A DNA stretch of 64,000 nucleotides, from positions 248,001-312,000 of the forward strand of contig NZ_JAAAPO010000005.1 in NCBI RefSeq assembly GCF_009909235.1, given 5' to 3'. Origin of the DNA: Novosphingobium ovatum (GTDB lineage: Bacteria; Pseudomonadota; Alphaproteobacteria; Sphingomonadales; Sphingomonadaceae). Position numbers and translations under genes: made by a program. Of the stretch, positions 9,572-17,922 are shown one piece after another (position 1 is the first letter of the stretch; the number at the start of each line of letters is the position of its first letter). The notes under the pieces are model-generated. The model was not told the origin of the DNA. It made no database searches and saw nothing but the letters and a program-made list of their open reading frames with translations.

Positions 9572-10336
9572 TCAACCCAGCGAGGCCATGACATCATCGG
9601 GGATGTCGTAATTCCCCCAGACGGTCTGGACGTCATCATCGTCTTCCAGCACGTCGATCAGCTTGAGCAGCGTAGCGGCGGTGTCAGCGTCCACCGTGGT
9701 CTTGATCTGCGGGCGCCAGGCCAGCTTCACGCCCTCGGCCTCGCCCAGCACCTTTTCCAGCTCGCGCGCGACGGGGTGCAGCGAATCGACCGAAACCCAG
9801 ATCGAGTGACCGCCCGGGTTCTCGTCGCCATCGCCCATGTCCGATTCAACGTCATCAGCGCCAGCCTCGATCGCGGCTTCCAGCACCTTTTCCTCGTCGC
9901 CCACCTTGGCCGGGTATTCGATCAGGCCCAGACGGTCAAAGCCATGCGACACAGCCCCCGCCGTGCCCAGATTGCCGCCATTCTTGGCAAAGGCGGTGCG
10001 CACATTGGTGGCGGTGCGGTTGCGGTTGTCGGTCAAGGCCTCGACGATGATCGCCACGCCGCCCGGGCCATAGCCCTCATAGCGCACTTCTTCATAGTTC
10101 TCGCCGTCACCCTTGCTCGCCTTGTCGACGGCGCGGGCGATGTTGTCCTTGGGCATCGACTGCGCCTTGGCGGCGTTGATCGCGGCGCGCAGACGCGGGT
10201 TCATGTCCGGGTCGGGCATGCCCATCTTGGCCGCCACGGTGATTTCGCGCGACAGCTTGCTGAACATCGCCGAGCGCTTTTTGTCCTGCGCGCCCTTGCG
10301 GTGCATGATGTTCTTGAATTTGGAATGGCCTGCCAT
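9572..10336 (-). CDS. yebC: YebC/PmpR (TACO1) family protein
   Basis: This is a member of the widely conserved YebC/TACO1 family. It was long annotated as a DNA-binding regulator of ruvC-type promoters, and more recent work connects the family to relief of ribosome stalling at polyproline. The N-terminus [18 protein letters not shown] is diagnostic, and the central [22 protein letters not shown] and TAGAV-F motifs are present. It has 254 residues, normal for the family. Unusually acidic DGDENPGG and DDDDV stretches lie in the second half. It heads the yebC-DUF3147-ruvC unit. Confidence 0.95.
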   Translation of the reverse strand: MAGHSKFKNIMHRKGAQDKKRSAMFSKLSREITVAAKMGMPDPDMNPRLRAAINAAKAQSMPKDNIARAVDKASKGDGENYEEVRYEGYGPGGVAIIVEALTDNRNRTATNVRTAFAKNGGNLGTAGAVSHGFDRLGLIEYPAKVGDEEKVLEAAIEAGADDVESDMGDGDENPGGHSIWVSVDSLHPVARELEKVLGEAEGVKLAWRPQIKTTVDADTAATLLKLIDVLEDDDDVQTVWGNYDIPDDVMASLG

Positions 10337-10449
10337 GGGTCGCTTCGTCTAGCTGTTATGGGAATCGCCGCGCGATAGCCGTTTGCCGCCCGTTGGGCAA
10401 CCGGTGAGCGCGATTGACAGGGCAAGCAATTGCGTGACACCCTACCTGC

Positions 10450-11094
10450 ATGGCCGTTTCGTCTAAATCTACAAAACTGGACTTTGAAGCACTCTTCGTC
10501 AGAACGCTTCTAAGCGATGTTATGGAAGCGCGAGGTCGCAGGGACGCTGACGATACCGAGGCAAATCGCCGATCACTGATAAGATCAAGCTTCGCCGCTG
10601 CCGAAGGCCTTGTTTGGCAATATCGACAACACATTATCGACATTGCCGAAACGCTCAACAAGCTGGAATCTAGAGAAATTCTAGCCCTCTCCGAACATTC
10701 TTATCACGTTAACACTAGTGGAAACATTTCCACTCAACCAAGATTTGTTCCGCTAACCGCAACAGTACGTCTAGTCGCTCGCATGGCCAAAAAAATATCC
10801 CCAGAGAGTGCGATTGATTTCGACAAAAATGAATGGAACCAATTTCAAAAGGCAATAACTATTCGCAATCGCCTAACCCACCCAAAATCAGCGCATGACC
10901 TTCAAATCAATAAACAAGACATGACCGAGGCCATGACGGGATTCATGTGGCTCTGCGATGCACTCATCAGCAGCATGGCACACGCTAACAATGCTCTTGC
11001 CGATTTTTCGGCAATAGCTCACGCATGCATCAAAGATCTTCTGGCGGGGGATCCAGATACTGTCCAAGCTTACTTAGCAGCTTCTGAAGATTAG
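10450..11094 (+). CDS. HEPN-like protein on AT-rich island, function unknown
   Basis: This is a 214-residue, mostly helical protein that I do not recognise as a named family. Residues 126-148 hold a helix ending IRNRLTHPK, in which R139-N140-x3-H144 fits the R-N-x3-H (R-x4-6-H) motif of HEPN ribonucleases. There is no nucleotidyltransferase or other toxin/antitoxin partner beside it. Base composition is very different from its neighbours: in three 60-base rows I counted 22, 24 and 27 G+C, and codons such as AGA, ATA and TTA are frequent. This suggests recent horizontal acquisition. The start at 10450 follows a GC-normal leader with no clear ribosome binding site. A role in RNA-based defence or abortive infection is an inference. 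Confidence 0.7.
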   Translation: MAVSSKSTKLDFEALFVRTLLSDVMEARGRRDADDTEANRRSLIRSSFAAAEGLVWQYRQHIIDIAETLNKLESREILALSEHSYHVNTSGNISTQPRFVPLTATVRLVARMAKKISPESAIDFDKNEWNQFQKAITIRNRLTHPKSAHDLQINKQDMTEAMTGFMWLCDALISSMAHANNALADFSAIAHACIKDLLAGDPDTVQAYLAASED

Positions 11095-11119
11095 CCCCGC
11101 CAGTTTTTAATTACACACT

Positions 11120-11359
11120 TCAGTCAATACCCAGCGCGTTCTTGTAGACTTCCAGGATGGCTTCCTGTTCCTTGCGGTCGTCGGGCTTCATCTTGCGGAT
11201 GCGGACCACCTGACGCATCGCCTTGGGGTCATAGCCGGTGGCCTTGCCCTCCAGATAGACGTCCTTGATATCGTCGCCGATACCCTTTTTCTCTTCTTCC
11301 AGACGCTCGATCCGCTCGATCAGCAGGCGCAGGCGTTCATCAGCAGCCATTTCAGCCAT
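11120..11359 (-). CDS. gapR: GapR family nucleoid-associated protein (DUF2312)
   Basis: This small alphaproteobacterial DNA-binding protein of 79 residues belongs to the GapR family. Caulobacter GapR encircles overtwisted AT-rich DNA and stimulates topoisomerases ahead of forks. The N-terminal half is a coiled coil (ERLRLLIERIERLEEEKKG), followed by the conserved KDVYLEGKATGYD and the basic VVRIRKMK. I chose the ATG at 11359 because GGAGAG lies 7 bases upstream; a longer open frame has no homology-like character. Assignment to the family is firm. The cellular role here is inferred from Caulobacter. Confidence 0.9.
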   Translation of the reverse strand: MAEMAADERLRLLIERIERLEEEKKGIGDDIKDVYLEGKATGYDPKAMRQVVRIRKMKPDDRKEQEAILEVYKNALGID

Positions 11360-11508
11360 GGGTTTGCTCTCCATAAAAGGGGCCCCACGCGGGGCGCAAA
11401 AGAATCGGTCGGGGCCGTCCGATAACGGCGCGGCACGCCCGCGAAAAGAGCGCACGAGGGAAATCCCCAGCCAGTTTGGCGGCGAAATCCCCCGCGCGGT
11501 GATCGCCC

Positions 11509-11817
11509 TCAGGCGTTGCGCTTCAGGCTTTCGGCCATGCGGGCCAGTTGTTCCGGGGTCGCCTCGACGTGATATTTCGCTTTCCATTCATCGGGATGCA
11601 TCCCGTGGATCAGGCTGCGGGCGGCCTGTTTGTCCAATGGCGCGCCCGCATCAACGATCCATTCGGCCAAACAATTACGGCAAAATCCCGATAGACCCAT
11701 CAGATCAATGTTGGCCGCGTCATGGCGATGACGCAAATGCCGCACAAGGCGGCGAAACGCGGCCGCCGCCTGCGCGTCGTCCAGTTCGTCCAGCGGATCG
11801 GGTACATTCATATTCAT
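11509..11817 (-). CDS. DUF1244 family protein
   Basis: This is a 102-residue protein with the conserved LSGFCRNCLAEW motif and the downstream GMHPDEWKAKYH segment, characteristic of DUF1244. No function is established. The two cysteines in CRNC could bind a metal. The start at 11817 has AAGGA eight bases upstream. The gene is divergent from pyk with 77 bases between start codons, so their promoters share that space. Confidence 0.85.
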   Translation of the reverse strand: MNMNVPDPLDELDDAQAAAAFRRLVRHLRHRHDAANIDLMGLSGFCRNCLAEWIVDAGAPLDKQAARSLIHGMHPDEWKAKYHVEATPEQLARMAESLKRNA

Positions 11818-11894
11818 GGCATAAGTCCTTGGGTATAGACGCGTTGTGGGCCATAGCAGCCTGCGCGCAATCGCACAGCAGGGGAGTATTTCGG

Positions 11895-13373
<1,479 letters not shown>

Positions 13374-13381
13374 AGGTGACG

Positions 13382-13406
13382 GGCGGGGCGTTGAACGCGC
13401 CCCGCC
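13382..13406. terminator. hairpin between convergent pyk and bioA
   Basis: A perfect 9-bp stem GGCGGGGCG/CGCCCCGCC (13382-13390 with 13398-13406) lies between the pyk stop and the bioA stop. There is no T-run on either side, so termination would need help from Rho or stem strength alone. Confidence 0.45.
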
Positions 13407-13408
13407 GC

Positions 13409-14677
13409 CTACCCCGCGATCAATGCCACCGCATCGGCCAGTGCCGCATGGCACCGCGCCAGATCATCGGCGCCGATGCCATAGGGCGGCATCAGATAGG
13501 CCGTATTGCCCAAGGGCCGGATCAGCACGCCTCTTTCGCGGAAGAACGCCAGCAGGCGCGGTTGCAGATCCGACAGATAGCCCGCACCATCAACCACATA
13601 ATCCAGCGCCAGAATGGTCCCGCATTGCCGCACATTGGCAATGCCGGGCACAGTGGCCAGCATCGCCGCGCCATCGGCCTGACGCGCGCGCAGGGTGGCG
13701 ATCCGCTCGCGCACCGGTTCCTCGCGCCAAACCGCCAGATTGGCCACCGCCGCCGCGCAGGCGATGGGGTTGGCGGTGTAACTGGACGAGTGATAGAAGG
13801 TGCGCGACCGGTCCGGCGCGTAATGCGCGTCATACACCGCCGCATTGGCCAGAGTCACCGCCAGCGGCATCGCACCCCCGGTGATCCCCTTGGCCAGACA
13901 CAGGATGTCGGGCGTGACACCGGCCTGTTCGCAGGCCAACAGCGTACCCGTGCGGCCCCAGCCGGTCATCACCTCGTCAGCGATGAACAGTACGCCATGG
14001 CGCGCGCAAATCGCCGCCATTTCGGCCAGCACGGCGGGCGGATACATCAGCATCCCCCCCGCCCCCAGCACCAGCGGCTCGACGATAAAGCACGCAGCAT
14101 CGGCCCGCGCGCACAATGCCTCCAGCGCGGCATAGGTCACGCCTTCCGCGCCAGCATGGGGGAAAGGCACCGTATCGACATCAAACAGCAGTGGCGCATA
14201 GGCGGCATTATACACCCCCCGCTCGCCCACGCTCATCGCGCCGATGGTGTCGCCGTGATAGGAATGCTGCATCACGATCACGCGGTTGCGGTGGCCATGG
14301 CCCGTGTTGCGCCAGAACCCCAGCGCCATTTTCAACGCCACCTCGACAGCCGTTGACCCGCTGTCGGAAAAGAACACATGCGGCAGGCCGAACAGATCCA
14401 CCAAGCCTTCGGCCAGATCCAGCGCGGGGCGGTGCGTCCAGCCCGCCAGAATCAGCTGATCCAGCCGCGTGGCCTGATCGGCAATGGCCGCCGCAATGCG
14501 CGGGTGGCAATGGCCATGGGTTGTCACCCACCAACTGCTGATCGCGTCGATGATCCGGGTGCCATCGGTGGTGTACAGGCTGGCCCCCTCGGCGCGGGCG
14601 ATTTCGGGGATGGGTTCGTTCAACCCATGCTGGGTAAACGGGTGCCAGATCGCGGGCTTACCGGGGCGGGGCATCAT
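13409..14677 (-). CDS. bioA: adenosylmethionine-8-amino-7-oxononanoate aminotransferase
   Basis: BioA is the PLP enzyme that aminates 8-amino-7-oxononanoate (KAPA) to 7,8-diaminopelargonate (DAPA) with S-adenosylmethionine as amino donor. At 422 residues it is of normal length. The N-terminal WHPFTQH motif is typical of BioA, FIADEVMTGWGRTG contains the PLP-contacting Asp, and the Schiff-base lysine lies in LCLAKGITGG. Its start overlaps the bioD stop by four bases. It is the last gene of the yggS-bioF-bioD-bioA run. Confidence 0.96.
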   Translation of the reverse strand: MMPRPGKPAIWHPFTQHGLNEPIPEIARAEGASLYTTDGTRIIDAISSWWVTTHGHCHPRIAAAIADQATRLDQLILAGWTHRPALDLAEGLVDLFGLPHVFFSDSGSTAVEVALKMALGFWRNTGHGHRNRVIVMQHSYHGDTIGAMSVGERGVYNAAYAPLLFDVDTVPFPHAGAEGVTYAALEALCARADAACFIVEPLVLGAGGMLMYPPAVLAEMAAICARHGVLFIADEVMTGWGRTGTLLACEQAGVTPDILCLAKGITGGAMPLAVTLANAAVYDAHYAPDRSRTFYHSSSYTANPIACAAAVANLAVWREEPVRERIATLRARQADGAAMLATVPGIANVRQCGTILALDYVVDGAGYLSDLQPRLLAFFRERGVLIRPLGNTAYLMPPYGIGADDLARCHAALADAVALIAG

Positions 14678-15318
14678 GCCAATGCGTCCCAGTCAAAACC
14701 GGCCATCGCGGCAGCCAAAGTATCGGCGTTCAGATCATCCAGCAGCGGGATACGCCCCAGACGCGGCACGCCGGATATGGCACTGATGACACGCTCGGTC
14801 TCGGCATTTTCGTCCCCGACATAGGCGATGCCCGCGATTTTGACGCCGCGCGCGCGCAAGGCCTCGACCGTCAACAGCGTGTGGTTGATCGTGCCCAGCA
14901 TGGTGCGCGCGGCCACCACCACCGGTAGGCCCCAGCGCGCGAACATGTCAGCATAGAGCAGCGGCGCGCCCTCTGGCGGAGCGATCAGCGGGACCAGCGC
15001 GCCGCCCGCGCCCTCCACCACCAAAGGCCCTTCGCCCGAGGGCAGCGCCAGTTGCACAGGATCAATCACCACCCCATCAATCCGCGCCGCCAGATGCGGG
15101 CTGGCGGGCGTGATCAGGCGATAGGCCTCGGGATGGATGGTCACGCCGGGGGCAAGGGCCGCGATGCTCTGGCTGTCGGTCATGTCCTCCAGCCCGGCCT
15201 GCACCGGCTTCCAATAGCGCGCCACGCCATGGCGCCGCGCCAAAGCCCCCGCCAGCCCCGCTGCCAGCACCGTCTTGCCAATGCCGGTGTCGGTGCCGGT
15301 AACGATGATCCCGTTCAT
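14674..15318 (-). CDS. bioD: ATP-dependent dethiobiotin synthetase
   Basis: BioD closes the ureido ring of dethiobiotin from DAPA, CO2 and ATP. The P-loop GTDTGIGKT is at residues 8-16, YWKPVQAGLED provides the substrate lysine, and VEGAGGALVPL is the conserved glycine-rich loop. The protein has 214 residues. It overlaps both neighbours by four bases, which indicates tight translational coupling. Confidence 0.96.
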   Translation of the reverse strand: MNGIIVTGTDTGIGKTVLAAGLAGALARRHGVARYWKPVQAGLEDMTDSQSIAALAPGVTIHPEAYRLITPASPHLAARIDGVVIDPVQLALPSGEGPLVVEGAGGALVPLIAPPEGAPLLYADMFARWGLPVVVAARTMLGTINHTLLTVEALRARGVKIAGIAYVGDENAETERVISAISGVPRLGRIPLLDDLNADTLAAAMAGFDWDALA

Positions 15319-16481
15319 TTCATGGCCTCTGCGATGGTTGCGGCCAATGAGGTGATGTCGTCGGCCGTCACGTTCAAGGTGATGACGATGCGCAAACGCG
15401 ATGTCCCTTCGGGCACGGTGGGCGGGCGGATGCCGCGCACATCAAAGCCTGCCGCCTGAACGCGCGCCGCCACCGCCATCGCCCGCACATCATCGCCCAG
15501 CACCAGCGGCAGAATGGGCGATCCGCCAAACGGCCCATAGTGGCATTGCGCGCCCAATGGCCCCAGCGCGAGGCGGGCCTGCTCCATCCGTTCGGCCAGA
15601 TCGGCGCGGCGGTCGTCCGCCTCGGCGCAGATCACCAGCGCCGCGCGCGCCACCGCCGCCGCCAATGGCGAAGGCGCGGTGGAAAAGATGAAGCCCCGCG
15701 CCCGGTTGACCAGAAAATCACGCATGACCGCCGGGCCGCACAACAGCGCCCCCTCGCAGCCCAGCCCCTTGCCCAGCGTGTGCAGGGTGATGACATGTCC
15801 CCCGCGCGGCCCCAGCGCCGCCATACAACCGCGCCCGCCGGGGCCAAAGCCGCCGGTGGCATGCGCCTCGTCCACCACCAGCACCGCGCCATGGCGGCGG
15901 GCGATGGCGTCCAGATCGGCCAAGGGCGCAAAATCGCCATCCATGGAATAGAGCGATTCGACCGCGATCCACGGCGTTCCGCTGCCGCCACCCGCGCGCC
16001 ACGCGGTGATCGCCGCGTCCATGGCCCCGGCGTCATTATGCGGCACGGTTTGCCATGCCGCGCGGGTCAGGCGCAGGCCTTCGTGGCTGCTGGCGTGGAT
16101 CCATTCGTCGACAAAGATCGCGTCCCCCCGCTGTGGCAGGGTCGAGAGCAGCGCCGAATTGGCGGTGTAGCCGGTGGGCAGGAACAGCGCCGCCTCGCTG
16201 CCGAAAAAGCGGGCGGCCTCGGCCTCCAGCGCTTCGTGTTCGGGGTGGTTGCCGCGCAGCAGGCGCGATCCGCCCGACCCCACCGGCACACCGCGCGCAA
16301 TGGCATCGGCGGCGGCATCGGCCAACACCCCGCTTTGCGCCAATCCCAGATAATCGTTCGAGGCAAAATCGATGCCCCGGCGCGGGGCCAGAATCCGCCG
16401 CCGCCCACGCGCCGCCAATCCGTCCAGATCGGCGCGCAAGGCGGCAAAGGGATCGGCGGCACCGGGCATCGGCCCGCTCAT
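15315..16481 (-). CDS. bioF: 8-amino-7-oxononanoate synthase
   Basis: BioF is a PLP-dependent alpha-oxoamine synthase that condenses pimeloyl-ACP (or pimeloyl-CoA) with alanine to form KAPA, the first ring-forming step of biotin synthesis. Conserved elements are FASNDYLGLA near the N-terminus, VDEAHATGGFGPGG with the PLP-contacting Asp, and the lysine in LHTLGKGLGCEGA. The length is 388 residues. The start codon overlaps the stop of the upstream YggS-type gene by four bases. Confidence 0.95.
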   Translation of the reverse strand: MSGPMPGAADPFAALRADLDGLAARGRRRILAPRRGIDFASNDYLGLAQSGVLADAAADAIARGVPVGSGGSRLLRGNHPEHEALEAEAARFFGSEAALFLPTGYTANSALLSTLPQRGDAIFVDEWIHASSHEGLRLTRAAWQTVPHNDAGAMDAAITAWRAGGGSGTPWIAVESLYSMDGDFAPLADLDAIARRHGAVLVVDEAHATGGFGPGGRGCMAALGPRGGHVITLHTLGKGLGCEGALLCGPAVMRDFLVNRARGFIFSTAPSPLAAAVARAALVICAEADDRRADLAERMEQARLALGPLGAQCHYGPFGGSPILPLVLGDDVRAMAVAARVQAAGFDVRGIRPPTVPEGTSRLRIVITLNVTADDITSLAATIAEAMK

Positions 16482-17152
16482 CCCCGCGCCCCGAACAATG
16501 CCGAGCCGACCCGCACATGGGTGGCGCCCATCAGAACCGCCGTTTCGAAATCGTCGCTCATCCCCATCGAGCGGCCCTCCAGCCCGTGATCGCGCGCCAG
16601 CTTGTCCAGCAGGGCAAAGAACGGGGCCGCCTCAATTCCCGCAGGGGGCACGCACATCAGCCCGGCCAGCGGAATATCCGCGTCACGCGCAGCGGTCAGG
16701 ATCGCGGGCAGATCCGCCACGTCACAGCCGCCCTTCTGCGCCTCGGCGCCGATGTTCACCTGGACGAAGCAGGGGATGCGGCGGCCAGTCTTGTCCATCG
16801 CGCGCGCCAATGCGGTAATCAGGCTGGGGCGGTCCAGCGCGTGGATACAGTCAAACAGGGCGATGGCTTCCTCGGCCTTGTTCGATTGCAATTGGCCCAC
16901 CAGATGCAGCGCGATGTCGGGATGCGCCGCGCGCAGGGCGGGCCATTTCTCGGCCGCCTCCTGCACGCGGTTTTCGCCAAACACCCGCTGGCCCTGCGCG
17001 ATCAAGGGCGCGATGGCCTCCGCGGGATGGGTTTTGGACACGGCGATCAGCGTGACATCGGCGGCAGGGCGGCCGGCGATGCGCGCGGCATGGGCGATGC
17101 GCTGCTGCACAGATTGCAGCGGCGTTAGGTCGGTATCGTGGGACAGAGTCAT
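16478..17152 (-). CDS. YggS/PROSC family pyridoxal-phosphate homeostasis protein
   Basis: This is a 224-residue member of the YggS/PLPBP family, which binds pyridoxal 5'-phosphate on the lysine in LIAVSKTHP (about residue 39) and helps keep free PLP in balance. Family markers FGENRVQEA, LHLVGQLQSNK and LMCVPP are present, with GMSDDFETAV near the end. It heads the biotin operon. Its place there is notable because BioF and BioA both need PLP, although co-regulation for that reason is an inference. Confidence 0.92.
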   Translation of the reverse strand: MTLSHDTDLTPLQSVQQRIAHAARIAGRPAADVTLIAVSKTHPAEAIAPLIAQGQRVFGENRVQEAAEKWPALRAAHPDIALHLVGQLQSNKAEEAIALFDCIHALDRPSLITALARAMDKTGRRIPCFVQVNIGAEAQKGGCDVADLPAILTAARDADIPLAGLMCVPPAGIEAAPFFALLDKLARDHGLEGRSMGMSDDFETAVLMGATHVRVGSALFGARG

Positions 17153-17174
17153 GGCGCGGTGCTATAGCGCGGCG

Positions 17175-17807
17175 ATGCGCCAATGCCAGCCCCACCATGC
17201 AGCGCCGCGTTTCATGGCCCGCAAAGCGGCAATGCCGCTCATGCCCCGCAAAGCGGTACTGCCGCGCCTATGGCTGATCACCGACGCGCGCAATGACGCC
17301 GGGCTGATGCGCGCCATTGCCGCCATACCGCGCGGGTCGGGGCTGATCTATCGCCATTACCATTTGCCGCCCGATGAGCGGCGGGCGCGCTTTGACGTGC
17401 TGGCCCGCGCGATGCGGGCGCGCGGCGGCGCGGTGGTGTTGGCCGGAGCCATGGCGCAGGCGCGGCGCTGGGGCGCGGACGGCGCCTATGGCGCGGCGGG
17501 GCTGATCGGGCCGGGCGGCAGCGGACTGCGGCTGATGACGGCGCATGATCTGCGCGAATTGGGACAGGCGCGTCGGGCGCGGGCCGATGGGGTGCTGTTG
17601 TCGCCGGTCTTCCCCACGCGCAGCCATCCGGGCGGGGCGGTGCTGGGCGCCTTGCGCTTTGCCCTGATGGCCGCGCGGGCGGGAGTGCCGGTGCTGGCGC
17701 TGGGCGGGATGGATGCGCGGCGGGCGGCCCGATTGCGCCCGATGGCGCATGGCTGGGCGGCGATCGATGGCCTGTCAGGGCGCGAGCCGCCACGCAATAG
17801 CCCCTAG
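17175..17807 (+). CDS. thiamine phosphate synthase-like (ThiE/TenI superfamily) protein
   Basis: This is a TIM-barrel-like protein of up to 210 residues resembling ThiE/TenI. Recognisable parts are PRLWLITDARND, IYRHYHLP, GADGVLLSPVFPTRSHPGG and PVLALGGMDA. The ligand-binding H-x-G-Q motif expected after the second strand is replaced (GADGAYGAAGL), so true thiamine phosphate synthase activity is doubtful. The start is ambiguous because residues 14-31 come from a 27-base near-exact tandem duplication (17214-17240 and 17241-17267). ATGs at 17214 and 17241 are credible alternatives. It is divergent from yggS with 22 bases between start codons. Confidence 0.7.
   Translation: MRQCQPHHAAPRFMARKAAMPLMPRKAVLPRLWLITDARNDAGLMRAIAAIPRGSGLIYRHYHLPPDERRARFDVLARAMRARGGAVVLAGAMAQARRWGADGAYGAAGLIGPGGSGLRLMTAHDLRELGQARRARADGVLLSPVFPTRSHPGGAVLGALRFALMAARAGVPVLALGGMDARRAARLRPMAHGWAAIDGLSGREPPRNSP
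17214..17267 (+). repeat. 27-base tandem duplication at start of ThiE-like gene
   Basis: Two 27-base units, each beginning ATGGCCCGCAAAGCGG or ATGCCCCGCAAAGCGG, follow one another in frame (17214-17240, 17241-17267). They encode MARKAAMPL and MPRKAVLPR. Each unit carries its own candidate start codon. Confidence 0.8.
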
Positions 17808-17922
17808 CCACACCGTTCCGGGGCGGATTTACCCCGCGTTTTACCGCAGGATTCTTGACGTAACGGCCCCTCCCGGCGCATGTACGCAAGGCTTTTTCAA
17901 CCCATTACAGGACTGATCCGCC

